Under the pieces are notes generated by a model. That model saw only the letters and a list, made by a program, of their open reading frames with translations. It made no database searches and was not told the origin of the DNA. From Halobacillus_B sp963739045 (GTDB lineage Bacteria; Bacillota; Bacilli; Bacillales; Halobacillaceae): a stretch of DNA of 64,000 nucleotides. Location: NCBI GenBank assembly GCA_963739045.1, contig CAVTYY010000001.1, positions 930,001 to 994,000 on the forward strand. Direction: 5' to 3'. How positions within the stretch are numbered: position 1 is the stretch's first letter; each line of letters opens with the position of its first letter. This document shows, piece by piece, positions 8,658-17,496 of this stretch. Both the position numbers and the translations under genes were made by a program.

Positions 8658-9350
8658 ATGAACCATATTGTTGGGCTTGTGGAAGATGATCCTAATATTC
8701 GAGATATTGTGGAAGGATACTTATTAAAAGAAGGGTTCCAGGTGAAAGCATTGGATACTGCCGAAAAAGCCTGGGAAGTCTTTGCCCAAGAACCTCCGGA
8801 TTTATGGGTGCTTGATCTTATGCTTCCGGGAATGGACGGCTATGAATTTTGTAAACGGGTCAGACAATCGTCAGAAGTTCCTATTATAATTATCTCAGCT
8901 AAGGATGATGAGGTAGACAAAATACTGGGACTGGAATTGGGCGGAGACGACTATTTAACCAAGCCATTCAGCCCGCGTGAATTAGTAGCAAGAGTGAAGC
9001 GTCACTTGAAGCGTTGGGAAGTTATGCAGCCCGACCATATGAACGTTCAGGAGGACATTGTAAGAGCAGGCAGCCTGTTACTTAATGAAACAGAACGAAG
9101 CGCCTATTTTAACAATCAGGAAGTAGAAGTTACGACCAAGGAATTTGAAATGTTAAGGATTCTGGCAGAACAGGAAAACCGCGCCTTTTCCCGGGAAGAA
9201 TTACTTGTGAAAGTATGGGGCGATGATTATTTTGGAAGCGACCGGGCGGTAGATGATTTAGTGAAGCGGTTAAGAAAGAAGATGAAGGAACTGCCTTTAG
9301 AAACGGTTTGGGGGCATGGCTATCGATTAAGGAGCAGCCGTGAATCATGA
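8658..9350 (+). CDS. cssR: OmpR-family response regulator, CssR-like
   Basis: 230-aa response regulator with an N-terminal receiver (acidic pair near the start, phospho-acceptor Asp53 in LDLMLPGMDGY, Lys in TKPFSP) and a C-terminal winged helix (about 135-228). It is predicted to switch on secretion-stress proteases such as the divergent htrB. Start: ATG 8658 with AGGAGG nine bases before; an in-frame TTG at 8637 is weaker. Its last codons overlap the kinase gene in an ATGA junction, so the pair is translationally coupled. The Css name rests on synteny as much as sequence. Confidence 0.85.
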   Translation: MNHIVGLVEDDPNIRDIVEGYLLKEGFQVKALDTAEKAWEVFAQEPPDLWVLDLMLPGMDGYEFCKRVRQSSEVPIIIISAKDDEVDKILGLELGGDDYLTKPFSPRELVARVKRHLKRWEVMQPDHMNVQEDIVRAGSLLLNETERSAYFNNQEVEVTTKEFEMLRILAEQENRAFSREELLVKVWGDDYFGSDRAVDDLVKRLRKKMKELPLETVWGHGYRLRSSRES

Positions 9351-10675
9351 GACTTCTTTATCAGTTAAATACAGCCTTTACCGCATTAATTATTGTCGTT
9401 ATGTCTATTACTGCCTTCTTTACGTATTCCTTGCTTATGGATGTCCTCATTCAGGATGAGCAGCGTCAACTGGAAGCGCGTGCTAAATTTATGACGGACA
9501 TTATAAATGAAGAGAATCCGGATGTCAGGATTCCTCAGCTCTCTAAGCTGATTCAGGATCGAGACTTTCCATTGCTCTTATTTGATCGAAGTTCGGGAGA
9601 GATCTTATTCCGAACGCTGCCGGAAAATACTGCAGAATCTTGGATCGACAACTTTGACAAGCTGATTAATGATGAAGTGTGGGAGAGTAACGGGAAGAAA
9701 TATGTAGCTTATGCGTTTTCTTCAGGGAAAAAAGGGAGAATCCTGGTTATGGCTACCCCTTTGGATGATTTAGAAATTGTTCAATCAGGATTAGCTTATC
9801 GAATGCTTGCCGTGTTTTTAATAGGGTTGGTTTTAGCTATTGTAGTAAGCTATTTCTTGACCCGGAGACTTGTCACGCCGCTCTCTCGCTTGAAACAGGA
9901 AATGAAAAAGATAGAAAAACGGCACTTTGATGAAGTGCGTCCTGTGAAATCCAGCGGAGAAATTAAAGAAGTAGAACAGAGTGTGAGACAAATGGCGGCA
10001 GAGCTGGAGCTATACATTACCTCACAAAAGCAATTCTTTCAAAATGCTTCTCATGAACTTAAAACTCCGCTGATGTCCATTCAGGGATATGCAGAGGGAA
10101 TAAGAGACGGCGTCTTTGAAGGGGACGCTGCCAACAAAGGGTTAACCGTTATGGTGAATGAAACGGAGCGTTTAAAGAAAATTGTCAATGAAATGATTCT
10201 GCTTGCCAAGCTGGACAGCAGTGAAGATGTCTATCATCCAGAAAAAACGGATATCATTCATGTGATTAAGCAATCCAAAGACCGCCTTCTTCCTATCGCA
10301 AAGGAAAAAGGAGTAGAACTCGACTATCATTCTGAGGATGCCTTTTTCGCCTACGTAGATAGTGAAAGAGTCTTGCAGGCGATGATTAATATAATTGGAA
10401 ATGCAATCCGGCATGCGAGACAGCAAGTGCAGATCACTTCAGAAATTAAGGAAACAAGAATCATTGTGCGCGTTTCTGATGATGGCGATGGGATACCCGA
10501 TCAGCTTCTTCCACATTTATTTGAACGTTTTATTAAAGGAAAAGAAGGGGATACAGGATTAGGTCTTGCCATTTCTCGAGCAATTATAGAAAGAAGCGGA
10601 GGAACGATCCGCGCAGCAAACAATGAACATAGAAAAGGAGCTATCTTTGAGCTCACCCTGCCAGCCAGTGATTGA
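9347..10675 (+). CDS. cssS: Sensor histidine kinase, CssS-like
   Basis: 442-aa membrane kinase. Two membrane helices (about 8-30 and 152-171) flank an extracellular sensor region of about 120 residues. A HAMP linker, a HisKA domain (His236 in NASHELKTPL) and a HATPase domain with N box (NIIGNAIRHA), DGDGIPD and GLGLAIS follow. It would sense misfolded exported proteins and phosphorylate the upstream regulator, whose gene it overlaps by four bases. Confidence 0.85.
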   Translation: MRLLYQLNTAFTALIIVVMSITAFFTYSLLMDVLIQDEQRQLEARAKFMTDIINEENPDVRIPQLSKLIQDRDFPLLLFDRSSGEILFRTLPENTAESWIDNFDKLINDEVWESNGKKYVAYAFSSGKKGRILVMATPLDDLEIVQSGLAYRMLAVFLIGLVLAIVVSYFLTRRLVTPLSRLKQEMKKIEKRHFDEVRPVKSSGEIKEVEQSVRQMAAELELYITSQKQFFQNASHELKTPLMSIQGYAEGIRDGVFEGDAANKGLTVMVNETERLKKIVNEMILLAKLDSSEDVYHPEKTDIIHVIKQSKDRLLPIAKEKGVELDYHSEDAFFAYVDSERVLQAMINIIGNAIRHARQQVQITSEIKETRIIVRVSDDGDGIPDQLLPHLFERFIKGKEGDTGLGLAISRAIIERSGGTIRAANNEHRKGAIFELTLPASD

Positions 10676-10738
10676 GGTAAACTGGTTCATGGTATACTAT
10701 TTACTGGGAACGATTCCATGAAAGAGAGGAAATAGATA

Positions 10739-11257
10739 ATGGAAGCAAAAGCTTGTATTGATTCATTAGCCGTAAAGAATTCACACGTATTACCACCCGA
10801 TACGAACAGTCACGGAACGTTGTTCGGAGGGAAATTAATGGCCTACATTGATGATGTGGCTGCCATAGCTGCAGTTCGTCATTGCCGTCAGCCAGTAGTG
10901 ACTGCCTCCACGGATTCGGTCGACTTTCTTGCCCCTGTGTTTGAAGGGGACACCATCTGTTTGGAAGCTTTCGTCACTTGGAGCCATAATACATCGATGG
11001 AAGTGTTTATTAAAGCGATCACAGAAAACCTTCTGACAGGAGATAGAAAAGTATGTACAACAGCATTCCTTTCTATGGTAGCTGTTGATGAAAATAACCA
11101 GCCGGTTTCAGTTCCTCCAGTATATCCAGAGTCTGAGGAAGAAGTATGGCTGCACAAAAGTGCCCAGCGACGTCATGAGCACCGTAAAGAAAGAAGAAAA
11201 GAGTCTAAAGAACTCGCCGAAAAATTTGGAACTGGACTTCCTTGGAAAAGAGAATAG
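10739..11257 (+). CDS. Acyl-CoA thioesterase, YkhA-like hotdog protein
   Basis: 172-aa single hotdog-domain protein. HGTLFGGKLMAYID, with the invariant glycines and aspartate, is the 4HBT motif of the YkhA/Acot group, which hydrolyses medium- and long-chain acyl-CoA in hexamers. The charged C-terminal tail (about 135-172, rich in Arg, Lys and Glu) is usual for this group. Start: ATG 10739 after GAGAGGAAA. Monocistronic between cssS and a terminator. The physiological substrate is unknown. Confidence 0.88.
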   Translation: MEAKACIDSLAVKNSHVLPPDTNSHGTLFGGKLMAYIDDVAAIAAVRHCRQPVVTASTDSVDFLAPVFEGDTICLEAFVTWSHNTSMEVFIKAITENLLTGDRKVCTTAFLSMVAVDENNQPVSVPPVYPESEEEVWLHKSAQRRHEHRKERRKESKELAEKFGTGLPWKRE

Positions 11258-11354
11258 TGAGAAGTGTCTAAACTCATGCTTTTACGTCCTTTCTGTTAAG
11301 CGGGCTGGGTTTACCGCGGAATGGAAAGGGTCCTTTTAGAACAGATGTAATATC

Positions 11355-11386
11355 AAAAAACTCCCTCCATAGCGAGGGAGTTTTTA
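11355..11386. terminator. Terminator after the thioesterase gene
   Basis: AAAAACTCCCTC pairs with GAGGGAGTTTTT around a short loop. Between here and 11627 I see no gene; the region should hold the promoter of the downstream symporter. Confidence 0.88.
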
Positions 11387-11627
11387 TGTTAGAAAAACCA
11401 GAATATTGTTAAAGTCCTTTTCAAGTGCAGGTGGTTCATTGTGACCCAGTCATGGTAATAAGTGTCAGGGGTCCAATCCCCCTTGCCTATTTTCAAATAG
11501 TAAGAATATTGGTAAAGTAAAAAACAGCGTTTTTCGTCTAATTCCTGTTTAAATGAATGTCTCAATAGGGAATAGAGAAGAAAATGGGAATAATTTGTAA
11601 TCGTTTTTAAAAATTTTGGAGGTGGAG

Positions 11628-13073
11628 ATGGTGAAGGAAGTGTTAGGGTGGCTGAATAACATCATGTGGGGATACATGCTTATTATTGTTTTATTAGGTC
11701 TTGGACTCTGGTTTTCAATTAAGTTAAGGTTCGTTCAATTCCGTTATATTCCTGAAATGATCCGTGTTTTATTTGATAAGCGATCGATTTCAGCAGAAGG
11801 AAAGAAGGGGACTTCCCCGTTTCAGGCATTTACCATTAGTACAGCCTCGAGGGTAGGGACAGGGAATCTTGCAGGAGTGGCTGCCGCGATTTCTATAGGC
11901 GGACCCGGTGCCGTATTTTGGATGTGGATGGTAGCTATATTAGGAGGAGCTTCGAGTTTCATTGAAAGTACTTTAGCTCAAATATTCAAAATTCCTGAGA
12001 AGAACCAATATCGAGGCGGTCCTGCTTATTATATGGAAAAAGGATTAAATAACAGGATTCTCGGTATCGTATTTGCGGTTACAATTACGTTTACATACGG
12101 ATTAGTTTTCACTTCCGTACAATCCAATACGATCCGCTTAGCATTTGAAAATTCATTTGATATTCAGAAATGGGTAATGGCAGGTATTTTAACTGTATTA
12201 GTCGCTTTAATTATCTTCGGTGGTTTAAAAAGAATTGCCCAGGTTACGCAGTTCATTATTCCGTTTATGGCTATTTTCTATATTATTCTGGCTTTAATCG
12301 TGTTATTTAGTAACGTGGGACAGGTTCCAGATATGATTGGAATGATCTTTAAAGGAGCATTTGGAATTGAAGAGTTTGCCGGTGGTACTTTTGGCGGCAT
12401 GATTTTAATTGGAATTAAACGCGGTCTCTTCTCCAATGAAGCAGGCATGGGGAGTGCGCCGAACGCGGCAGCTACTTCTGAAGTTACTCACCCTGTAAAA
12501 CAAGGCTTAATCCAGACGCTAGGTGTATTTACGGATACGTTAATCATTTGCAGCTCTACAGCGATTATTATCTTGTTTTCAGGTAAGTATATCAATACGG
12601 ATTTAGATGGAATTCAGTTAACCCAGGTAGCGTTTGAATCACAGCTTGGCCGTTGGGCGTCCATCTTTATTGCCATTGCGATCTTCTTGTTTGCTTTCAG
12701 TTCAATGATTGGTAACTATTATTATGGGGAAACTAACATTGAATTTATTAAGAAAAATAAAGGTAACTTGTTTATTTACAGAATTGCCGTTTTACTCATG
12801 GTAATCTTCGGTGCGGTAGCTAATTTTGGTCTTGTCTGGTCGCTTGCCGACTTAACGATGGGAATTATGGCATTGATTAACCTTTATGCAATATTCAGGC
12901 TTTCCAAAGTTGCGTATGCAGCCTTGAAGGATTACAGCAGGCAGAGAAAAGAAGGGAAAGACCCTGTCTTTTATGATGATCATCTTCCTGGTGTGGATGG
13001 TATGGAATACTGGCAGCGTGACCAGCCAATAGAATACGGAGAGACAGAGAAACAGTCTCAATCCAATAGATAA
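11628..13073 (+). CDS. Na+/alanine (AGCS) symporter, AlsT-like
   Basis: 481-aa polytopic protein of the alanine/glycine:cation symporter family, with about ten to eleven membrane segments. Family signatures are visible in GTGNLAGVAAAISIGGPGAVFWMW and in the region SNEAGMGSAPNAAA. It takes up small neutral amino acids with Na+ (family knowledge); the closest B. subtilis relatives, AlsT and YrbD, are of uncertain specificity. Start: ATG 11628 with GGAGGTGG just before; an in-frame TTG at 11616 lies within the ribosome site. Single-gene unit. Confidence 0.88.
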   Translation: MVKEVLGWLNNIMWGYMLIIVLLGLGLWFSIKLRFVQFRYIPEMIRVLFDKRSISAEGKKGTSPFQAFTISTASRVGTGNLAGVAAAISIGGPGAVFWMWMVAILGGASSFIESTLAQIFKIPEKNQYRGGPAYYMEKGLNNRILGIVFAVTITFTYGLVFTSVQSNTIRLAFENSFDIQKWVMAGILTVLVALIIFGGLKRIAQVTQFIIPFMAIFYIILALIVLFSNVGQVPDMIGMIFKGAFGIEEFAGGTFGGMILIGIKRGLFSNEAGMGSAPNAAATSEVTHPVKQGLIQTLGVFTDTLIICSSTAIIILFSGKYINTDLDGIQLTQVAFESQLGRWASIFIAIAIFLFAFSSMIGNYYYGETNIEFIKKNKGNLFIYRIAVLLMVIFGAVANFGLVWSLADLTMGIMALINLYAIFRLSKVAYAALKDYSRQRKEGKDPVFYDDHLPGVDGMEYWQRDQPIEYGETEKQSQSNR

Positions 13074-13076
13074 AAT

Positions 13077-13113
13077 AAAAAGCTTCCTGAGCCGCATGCT
13101 CTGGAAGCTTTTT
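13077..13113. terminator. Terminator after the AGCS symporter gene
   Basis: AAAAAGCTTCC pairs with GGAAGCTTTTT around a loop with GCATGC. Bidirectional in form. Confidence 0.88.
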
Positions 13114-13219
13114 AGATTTACAATTCGGGGACTGGCTTGTGTTCTCAAATATCTTTATATTTCAGGCTATTATATCGAAACCAAGTCTTAAAGTAACTTG
13201 CAGGATCGTGGAAGGCTTA

Positions 13220-13509
13220 ATTTCGAGACATTTGTTGAGATTGTAGGGGCTGCGGGGAACGACTCGTCTTGTTTCATCGCCCAGACACTCGAGACATAAG
13301 CCGCACATCAACGGAATGAAAAACCGCATTCCTTTTGATGGTCGGCTTATGCTGGTCGTGTCTATCGGGGCGATTCCACATTTGAACACTTTCCGCGGGC
13401 GCGCGATGAGCCTCCTCAAGCAAAGCTCTCCGGGGTCTCATCCTGCACTCTCCTCCCGCAGGAGTCTCCCCGTTCCCCTCCGCCCTTGATGTATTAACAC
13501 TCTCGAAAT
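13220..13509 (+). repeat. ~170-nt TIR repeat element, interrupted by a 122-nt module
   Basis: The ends are ATTTCGAGA (13220-13228) and its complement TCTCGAAAT (13501-13509). Removing the insertion at 13267-13388 leaves 168 nt that closely match the intact copy at 60434-60604 (171 nt): GGGGAACGACTCG, CTTTCCGCGGGCGCGCGATG, CTCCCGCAGGAGTCTCCCCG and others. GC-rich and non-coding. With the related element at 13721-13889 it fills most of the 936-base gap before uup. Confidence 0.85.
13267..13388 (+). repeat. Single ~122-nt module inserted in the TIR element
   Basis: It begins TCTTGTTTCATCGCCCAGAC and ends CACATTTGAACA. It carries the core CCAGACACTCG plus a hairpin (CATAAGCC... GGCTTATG) of the tandem module at 7005-7129. 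It lies exactly between ACTCG and CTTTCC of the host element, which are contiguous in the intact copy near 60480. No clear target duplication is visible. Confidence 0.8.
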
Positions 13510-13720
13510 CACCACATCCCATGCTAGTGTGGTAAATGACCATCGTTTTCCCTCCTAGCCATAGATGGATAAAGAAACCTCGCTATCAAAGACAATATCC
13601 TAAAGAATCGCTGTCACCTATGAACTAATGGGAAGATAGAAACTTCACCTTATATATTAGACTGTTTATAATTACTTACCCTGTCTCTTTATGGAAGATA
13701 CTTTTTATACCCATTTTTAT

Positions 13721-13889
13721 ATTTCCGTTCTCTCCATAATCGTAAAGAGGTCGGGGAAATGACGAGACTCCTATGGGAGGATAGGACAGGTAAGATCCCG
13801 GAAGGCAAAGCCTGAGGAAGCTTACCGGCCGCCCATGGAAAGCGAGTTATTTCCCCGACCTCTAACGCACTATAAAACGTAACGGAAAT
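13721..13889 (-). repeat. ~169-nt TIR repeat element, intact
   Basis: The outer ends are ATTTCCGTT (13721-13729) and AACGGAAAT (13881-13889), with a second inverted pair GAGGTCGGGGAAAT/ATTTCCCCGACCTC (13747-13760, 13849-13862). Read on the minus strand it has the same internal order as the elements at 13220 and 60434 (ACTCGCTTTCC, CCTCCTC-like, CTCCCATAGGAGTC). It is the uninterrupted counterpart of 60857-61149. Confidence 0.8.
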
Positions 13890-14008
13890 CTCCAGGGTGG
13901 CAGAAAGTATATTTGGAAAGCACACGGTCTTAAAAAACAAACCTGATTCCTGATGCCCTCACATGTGATATCATAAGAACAGATTATTGGATTAAAGGAT
14001 GGATCAGC

Positions 14009-15901
14009 ATGAGCATATTATCAGTTGAACATATAAGTAAAGGCTATGGAGATAAACAGTTGTTTAATGACCTGTCATTTACCATCTCCCAACAGCAAAG
14101 AATCGGACTGATTGGAGTAAATGGAACAGGAAAATCTTCACTGTTGAAAATCCTTGCAGAATTAGAAACGGCAGATACAGGAAATCTTGACCATGCCAAA
14201 GATTTCAGCATCGAATATTTGCCCCAGGACCCAGATTTAGATGAAGAAAAGACTGTCCTGGAGCAGATTTATTTTGGCGAATCTACAGTTATGACCGTGA
14301 TGCGCCAATACGAGAGCGCTTTGAAAGAACTGGAAGAAGATTCACAGAATCCCAAAGTTCAAGAAAAGCTTCTTGAACTTCAGCAGAGAATGGATGAAAC
14401 GAACGCGTGGGAAGCGAATACGCTAGCCAAGACAATATTAACGAAGCTCGGTATTCATGCGACAAATAAAAAAGTCAGTGAACTTTCAGGCGGCCAAAAG
14501 AAGCGAGTAGCCATAGCAAAGGCACTTATTCAGCCGGCAGATCTATTAATGCTGGATGAGCCGACCAACCATTTGGATAACGAAACTATTGAATGGCTTG
14601 AGGAATACTTGGCCCAGTATAAGGGATCTTTAATCGTGGTTACGCACGATCGCTATTTCTTAAACAGGGTCACCAATTTAATTTACGAGCTTAGCCAGGG
14701 AAACCTTTATGTCTATGAAGGAAACTACGAAACCTTTCTAGAGAAAAAAGCAGAACGCGAAGAATGGGAACGTCAGGCAGAGCAAAAGCACCAGAACACC
14801 CTGAGAAGAGAATTAGCTTGGCTGAGACGAGGGGCGAAAGCTCGTTCTACGAAGCAGAAAGCTAGAAAGCAGCGAATTGAATCCATGAAGGATGAAAGCT
14901 ATCAAACAGACAAAGAACAGGTGGACATGGCAGTCGGTTCCACGAGACTTGGGAACCAGGTGCTTGAACTAGAAGGGATTTCTTATTCTTATCAGCAGGA
15001 GCCGCTTATCCATGATTTTAATTACCTGGTTGTTCCAGGGGAACGGTTAGGAATTATTGGTCCGAATGGTTCCGGGAAAACGACGTTATTAAATATTATG
15101 GCAGAACGTCTCACTCCTGATCAGGGAACGCTTACGATAGGAACAACTGTAAAAGTTGGCTATTACACTCAGAACCATGAACAAATGGATGAATCGTTAA
15201 AAGTGATTGAATATATAAAAGAAGCTGCATCAGTGATCTCGACGGCAGATGGCGAGCAAATTACTGCTGAGCAGATGCTTGAGCGATTTCTCTTTCCCCG
15301 TGCCCAGCAGTGGACACATATTAAACGGCTATCAGGGGGAGAGCGCCGCAGGCTCTATTTACTGCGCGTATTAATGGGCGAGCCAAATGTTTTATTTCTG
15401 GATGAGCCGACCAACGATTTAGATACGGAAACCTTGAGTATCTTAGAAGATTATTTGGAACATTTTCCTGGAGTTGTGATTACCGTTTCACACGATCGCT
15501 ATTTTCTGGACCGTGTGGTGGACCGCTTGCTTGCGTTTGAAGGAAATGGAAAGATCAGGCGCTTTTTCGGAAACTATACGGAATACCTGGAAGAACGTCA
15601 AACCGAACAAGCGAATAAAGAAAGTGTAAAAGAAAAATCGCACCAAGAAGAAACAAGACGCTCTAACCGTAAACGAAAGCTTTCCTATAAAGAAAAACAA
15701 GAATGGGAAACCATTGAAGAGGACATTTCAAATACGGAGCTTCAGTTAGAAGAAGTCAGTGAAGAGATCGCCTCTTCCAGCAGTGATTATGATAAAGTTC
15801 AGGAACTCTATCAACAGCAGAAGTCGCTGGAAAAAGAATTGGAAGAGAAAATGGATCGCTGGGAAGAATTATCTTTAATTGTAGAAGAAATGGATCAATA
15901 A
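14009..15901 (+). CDS. uup: ABC-F protein Uup
   Basis: 630-aa soluble ABC-F ATPase with two nucleotide-binding domains and no membrane part. Walker A motifs are GVNGTGKSS and GPNGSGKTT, with signatures LSGGQKKR and LSGGERRR, and Walker B LMLDEPTNHLD and LFLDEPTNDLD. The arginine- and lysine-rich linker lies at about 235-300. A charged coiled-coil tail (about 540-630) is the feature that separates Uup from EttA-like members. ABC-F proteins act at the ribosomal E site, and Uup is linked to ribosome assembly and branched DNA. ATG 14009 after AAAGGATGG. Confidence 0.9.
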   Translation: MSILSVEHISKGYGDKQLFNDLSFTISQQQRIGLIGVNGTGKSSLLKILAELETADTGNLDHAKDFSIEYLPQDPDLDEEKTVLEQIYFGESTVMTVMRQYESALKELEEDSQNPKVQEKLLELQQRMDETNAWEANTLAKTILTKLGIHATNKKVSELSGGQKKRVAIAKALIQPADLLMLDEPTNHLDNETIEWLEEYLAQYKGSLIVVTHDRYFLNRVTNLIYELSQGNLYVYEGNYETFLEKKAEREEWERQAEQKHQNTLRRELAWLRRGAKARSTKQKARKQRIESMKDESYQTDKEQVDMAVGSTRLGNQVLELEGISYSYQQEPLIHDFNYLVVPGERLGIIGPNGSGKTTLLNIMAERLTPDQGTLTIGTTVKVGYYTQNHEQMDESLKVIEYIKEAASVISTADGEQITAEQMLERFLFPRAQQWTHIKRLSGGERRRLYLLRVLMGEPNVLFLDEPTNDLDTETLSILEDYLEHFPGVVITVSHDRYFLDRVVDRLLAFEGNGKIRRFFGNYTEYLEERQTEQANKESVKEKSHQEETRRSNRKRKLSYKEKQEWETIEEDISNTELQLEEVSEEIASSSSDYDKVQELYQQQKSLEKELEEKMDRWEELSLIVEEMDQ

Positions 15902-15915
15902 TTCGGATCACAGAG

Positions 15916-15945
15916 GGAATCTGCGCACGCAGGTTCCTTTTTTTT
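15916..15945 (+). terminator. Terminator after uup
   Basis: GGAATCTGC pairs with GCAGGTTCC (one G-U) around GCAC, followed by eight T. Confidence 0.85.
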
Positions 15946-16008
15946 GTTATCATGGCGGGATTGTGGAATAATGTATACGGATACATTTTGCTGAAGGAGG
16001 CTTATTTT

Positions 16009-17253
16009 ATGATGCCGAGTATAAATCAATTAGAGAAGTATGCAGAGCTTGCTCTGCGAACTGGAGTAAATCTGCAAAAAGATCAGAAGTTGATGATTAA
16101 TTCAACGATTGATGGTGCGGATTTCACGAGGATTGTTGTCAAGAAAGCCTATGAAATGGGGGCTGAGGATGTACATATTAATTGGAGTGACGATCAGCTT
16201 ACCCGGCTTCGTTTTGAACATGTAGACCAGGAAGTATTAGAGGAAGTCCCTGAGTGGCAGCGTGACATGTTTAATTATTTTGGCAAAGAGGGTGCGGCAG
16301 TTTTATCGATCCGCTCCACTGACCCTGATTTATTAAAAGGGCTTGATGGTAAGAAGATTGCTGCTGCGAATAAAGCACGGTCGCAAGCAATGGCTAAGTT
16401 CCGAGATTATACAATGAACGATCGGATTCAGTGGTCGATTGTGAGTATCCCCATCCCTGCATGGGCAGCGAAGATCTTCCCTAATGAAAACGAAGAGAAT
16501 GCTGTAGCTAAGCTCTGGGAACAGATCTTCAGTATTGTCCGCGTAGATCAAGAAGATCCAGTGGCCGCCTGGGAGCAGCACAATCAGACTCTTGCGAAAG
16601 CCCGTGATTTTCTTAACAACAAGAAATACAGCAAGCTGGTTTACAAAGCACCTGGAACTGACCTGGAAGTCGATCTTCCTAAAGGCCATCTATGGAAGGG
16701 CGGAGCTTCGAAGACGGAGAAGCAGGGAATACCGTTTAATGCGAATATGCCTACCGAAGAAGTATTTACCGTTCCGCACAAGTATGGGGTGAATGGTAAA
16801 GTAAGCAGTACAAAGCCGCTGAACTACAGTGGAAATGTGATTGAGAACTTTACTCTCACCTTTAAAGATGGGAAAGTAGTGGACTTCACCGCAGAAGAGG
16901 GAGAGGAAACGCTTAAACACCTTTTAGACACAGATGAAGGGTCTCTCCGTCTTGGTGAACTGGCGCTTGTTCCTCATGAGTCCCCGATTTCCCAGTCCGG
17001 CTTAATTTTCTATAACACCTTGTATGATGAGAATGCTTCCTGTCATCTTGCTTTAGGAAAGGCTTATCCGAATAGTCTTGAAGGCGGATCAGACATGGAC
17101 GTGGAGCAATTGGATGACCATGGAGTGAACGACAGCCTGAGTCACGTAGATTTCATGATGGGATCAGGAGAAATTGATATTGACGGCGTCTTAGAGGATG
17201 GCACGACCGAACCTGTCATGCGCAATGGCAGCTGGGCATTATCCTTTGAATAA
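16009..17253 (+). CDS. Aminopeptidase, M29 family (AmpS/AP II-like)
   Basis: Dizinc or cobalt aminopeptidase of 414 aa. The metal-binding residues known from thermophilic M29 enzymes are present: Glu in MPTEEVFT, Glu in VPHESPISQSG, His in ASCHLALG, and His/Asp in SHVDFMMGS. It removes N-terminal residues from peptides in the cytoplasm. Start: ATG 16009 with AAGGAGG nine bases before (a second ATG follows at 16012); an upstream in-frame ATG runs through the uup terminator and is rejected. A close paralogue lies at 54515-55756. Confidence 0.92.
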   Translation: MMPSINQLEKYAELALRTGVNLQKDQKLMINSTIDGADFTRIVVKKAYEMGAEDVHINWSDDQLTRLRFEHVDQEVLEEVPEWQRDMFNYFGKEGAAVLSIRSTDPDLLKGLDGKKIAAANKARSQAMAKFRDYTMNDRIQWSIVSIPIPAWAAKIFPNENEENAVAKLWEQIFSIVRVDQEDPVAAWEQHNQTLAKARDFLNNKKYSKLVYKAPGTDLEVDLPKGHLWKGGASKTEKQGIPFNANMPTEEVFTVPHKYGVNGKVSSTKPLNYSGNVIENFTLTFKDGKVVDFTAEEGEETLKHLLDTDEGSLRLGELALVPHESPISQSGLIFYNTLYDENASCHLALGKAYPNSLEGGSDMDVEQLDDHGVNDSLSHVDFMMGSGEIDIDGVLEDGTTEPVMRNGSWALSFE

Positions 17254-17273
17254 ACTTTTTATGAATATGGACG

Positions 17274-17308
17274 GCATGTAGTTTCCCTCGTGAAACTACA
17301 TGCTTTTT
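17274..17308. terminator. Terminator after the first M29 aminopeptidase
   Basis: GCATGTAGTTTC pairs with GAAACTACATGC, a 12-bp perfect stem, followed by T6. Confidence 0.88.
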
Positions 17309-17496
17309 TACGCTTTAATACATGTCATTCCGGCTCTAATTTGTGATTTTTTGGCTGGCAGGTGAAACTATTTAACCGCTTTCCGCGTCCAACTGTTATA
17401 TAAATATCGATAACATGGAGTGAGTGATTCTACTAGATAAGCAGAAACGATACAAGGTAGAATAAAGATAGAGTTTTTATTTAGGGGGGATTTAAT

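Noticed and set aside
11467..11483. tRNA T-arm-like hairpin AGGGGTCCAATCCCCCT
   Set aside because: No acceptor, anticodon or D arm can be built around it, and the following bases lack a CCA end.
13274..13543. Minus-strand frame of 89 codons
   Set aside because: Lies wholly in the TIR element and inserted module; no ribosome site.
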